Positions 36,519 to 37,940 of a stretch of DNA of 37,940 nt are shown in pieces. Where the stretch lies: positions 1 through 37,940 of the forward strand of contig CANQYG010000003.1 of assembly GCA_947628015.1 (NCBI GenBank). Reading direction: 5' to 3'. The stretch's first letter is position 1, and every line of letters starts with the position of its first letter. Source of the DNA: an uncultured Clostridia bacterium (GTDB lineage: Bacteria > Bacillota > Clostridia > TANB77 > CAG-508). Below the pieces are notes generated by a model. It saw only the letters and a program-made list of their open reading frames with translations, was not told where the DNA came from and did no database searches. The position numbers were made by a program, and so were the translations under genes.

Positions 36519-36547
36519 ATAATATCACATAATCCCACTATAAACAA
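36519..36547 (-). promoter_or_regulatory. Glycan-locus promoter, copy 2
   Basis: Minus-strand TTGTTT (36547-36542), 17-base spacer, TATTAT (36524-36519), preceded by TGTGA next to the -10 box. It is near-identical to the promoter at 33440-33468 and lies about 80 bases before the ATG at 36435. Confidence 0.7.
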
Positions 36548-36977
36548 CAATTTAATTAATTTTTTATATCAATTAATGCTTGGTGCAGAATAATTTGTAA
36601 ACATAATTTGTATAAAAATTTTATTTGCTTTCCATAATATATTTCAAATTATTTTTTATGTATTTTTTCGTTCTTGTAAAATCACTATTTAAAGTTATTC
36701 ACAGAGTTATCCACATTATCCACAGCCTAAAATGTGATTTTATTTTTGCAATTCAATTCTACATAATGTCTTATATTATTACAAATTTGTAAACCTATTA
36801 TTTCGTTTTTGTAATATTTTACAAATTTTTATTTTACTGTTTTTCTTGATTTTTCTTTATTTTTAAGCTTTTTTCTGTTTATCAAATTTATTACTATACA
36901 TTTTTACTTTTTTGCGTTTTTTTTACACTAATATTTCAAACTATCTATTTTTACTTAATTTTTTTAGTTTACATTTT
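36548..36977. other. Gene-free AT-rich region with palindromes and DnaA boxes
   Basis: No gene is seen here. It contains the DnaA-box triplet at 36695-36724, a perfect 14-bp palindrome TTACAAATTTGTAA (36779-36792), a near repeat TTTGTAA/TTACAAA about 20 bases further on, and repeated AATTTGTAAAC (about 36589 and 36784). The density of TTTGTAA/TTACAAA motifs is higher than elsewhere. Very low G+C on both sides would suit DNA unwinding. The promoter for the glycan block lies at its left edge. Confidence 0.55.
36695..36724 (+). promoter_or_regulatory. Triplet of DnaA boxes, possible origin element
   Basis: TTATTCACA (36695-36703), TTATCCACA (36707-36715) and TTATCCACA (36716-36724) lie in the same orientation, 3 bases and 0 bases apart. 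The latter two are perfect consensus DnaA boxes. Two more 9-mers of this type lie in the terminator hairpin at 36985-37007. Such a cluster fits oriC or a DnaA-controlled regulatory site, though no dnaA, dnaN or parA gene is in the window. Confidence 0.55.
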
Positions 36978-37014
36978 AAAAAAGTTATCCACATTTTTTG
37001 TGAATAACTTTTTT
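36978..37014 (-). terminator. Strong terminator built from two inverted DnaA-box sequences
   Basis: On the minus strand GTTATTCACA pairs with TGTGGATAAC (one U-G wobble) with a 5-A loop, flanked by AAAAAA before and TTTTTT after: an excellent terminator for the broken gene ending at 37028. In plus-strand RNA the same position is a C-A mismatch, so the minus direction is favoured. Both arms match DnaA boxes (TTATTCACA, TTATCCACA). Confidence 0.75.
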
Positions 37015-37027
37015 ATAAATTTTATAT

Positions 37028-37940
37028 TTAATTCTTATTATTTAAGTAATTATGATAATTTACACTCTCATGATAATTCTTATCAACTTCCGTCGTACTC
37101 AAACACCTTGTATATAACCTACAAGCATAAACGCTCATGCTCGAATACGATGGCAAACCAACACCTCCATATGATGCCCCAACGCAAAATGAGGATCTGC
37201 TTAAACTATTTAATCCACTAGTCAAATATGTCGTATTGCATTTAGTACTTTTTTTCGTCAATCCACCACCGCTCATCCATATAAAACAAATTAACATTTC
37301 CTGTACTGTAATCAATAGATACTGACATATATAAGTCTTTTTCTGGTTCCAGTCCACTAAGCTTTCCAAATCTAAACCAATGAGTAGCATCCAGACGTTT
37401 TAGGTCACTTCCACAATCTCCAGCACCTAAACACATCTGTAACCCAGTAGTCGAATAAATATCTACCCTAAATCCTCGATATCCACAAGGAATCTTCTTG
37501 TCATCTATTTCCAATGCCTCTAATGGTTCTGCAACAAGTCCATAATATTTTCCATAAAATTCAAATGTAAGTTGCTTATCTTCTCCTATATCTACATTAT
37601 CTATTCTTAAATAATCATCTTTTCCGTCAAATTTTAATTCTGTTCCATGTACTCCTGAATTCTCAGATTCTTCTTCCTCGCCATATACAAATGAAACATC
37701 TGTTCCCCATGATGCTTCATCACTTAAATTTATCGGATTAATATTTAATGATAAATTGTCTATTACTGATATTCCTGCATTTCCATCTAATACTGTATAT
37801 TCTTCTATATTTATTACTTCTCCTGTTTCATAGTTAATTACCCAATTATATTTGGTCTGTCCATAATCTGCTATCTCTTTCCCTTTGGGTACATAGTAAT
37901 AATTCGTTCCATAATTTTTGTCTGAATTATTTAATTGGAT
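37028..37940 (-). pseudogene. Prepilin-like/LamG domain surface protein, frameshifted, 5' end outside window
   Basis: The minus frame is open from the window edge (37940) to a stop at 37242 and then continues in another frame to 37028; joining them needs one fewer A in a run of seven (about 37246-37252). The joined product has an N-terminal region with the ADYGQTKYNWVINYETGEV pattern common in clostridial pilin-like proteins, then a LamG/concanavalin-like domain (HGTELKFDGKDDYLRIDN, DLYMSVSIDYSTGNVNLFYM, FCVGASYGGVGLPSYSSMSV, ACRLYTRCLSTTEVDKNY), the usual last strand of LamG domains. Its beginning lies outside the window. It is probably an exposed adhesive or pilin-like protein. The terminator at 36978-37014 follows. 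Confidence 0.7.

Noticed and set aside
1-37940. CRISPR arrays, tRNA or rRNA genes, insertion sequences
   Set aside because: I found no regularly spaced repeats, no cloverleaf-like stretch with CCA-type end and no transposase or terminal repeats. Short structured RNAs could be missed by eye.

Overview
The window is very AT-rich, uses the standard genetic code, and reads like a chromosomal segment of a low-GC Gram-positive bacterium (Clostridia-like Firmicutes, probably an uncultured gut lineage). Support comes from purine-rich Shine-Dalgarno sites, two cell-wall sorting signals of the PKTG type, a TagO/WecA-type initiating transferase, a short Wzt/TagH-like exporter and DnaA boxes of the TTATCCACA type. 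Every gene I accept is on the minus strand, so the text reads from right to left biologically.

Right edge (36.4-37.9 kb): a broken LamG-like surface protein ends in a strong terminator. It is followed by a gene-free stretch of about 590 bases with a tandem triplet of DnaA boxes and several small palindromes, a possible replication-origin element. Then comes the main block, 36.4 down to about 16.8 kb. It is a surface-glycan locus with several GT2 glycosyltransferases, a Wzt/Wzm-like ABC exporter, a GT2-GT4 protein, two GtrB-like polyprenyl-phosphate sugar transferases each next to GT-C-like membrane proteins, an acyltransferase, a TagO-like initiator and, embedded among them, ruvB. Two near-identical promoter-plus-leader modules, upstream of 36,435 and of 33,376, appear to drive it.

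Middle (7.8-16.7 kb): a QueH-GNAT fusion, a RhuM family protein, a truncated peptidase C26 remnant, a PKTG-anchored surface protein with a FIVAR-like module, two membrane proteins, a UGM/amine-oxidase-like FAD protein split at a G8 tract, and an HD phosphohydrolase.

Left (0-7.7 kb): a 1390-residue wall-anchored multidomain protein (DUF4874/DUF4832-like, SGNH hydrolase, TIM-barrel-like domain), TspO, an unknown protein with an ideal promoter, a three-gene toxin-antitoxin-like operon (small helical protein, HipA/CtkA-like kinase with substituted active-site residues, minimal nucleotidyltransferase), and the start of a secreted surface protein.

The striking global feature is that five or six genes are interrupted by a single-base event: G8 and A7 homopolymers, one in-frame TGA, one +1 frameshift, one truncation. 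Most of the clear ones are in glycan or surface genes. This suggests phase variation, ongoing decay or assembly error. Raw reads would decide which.
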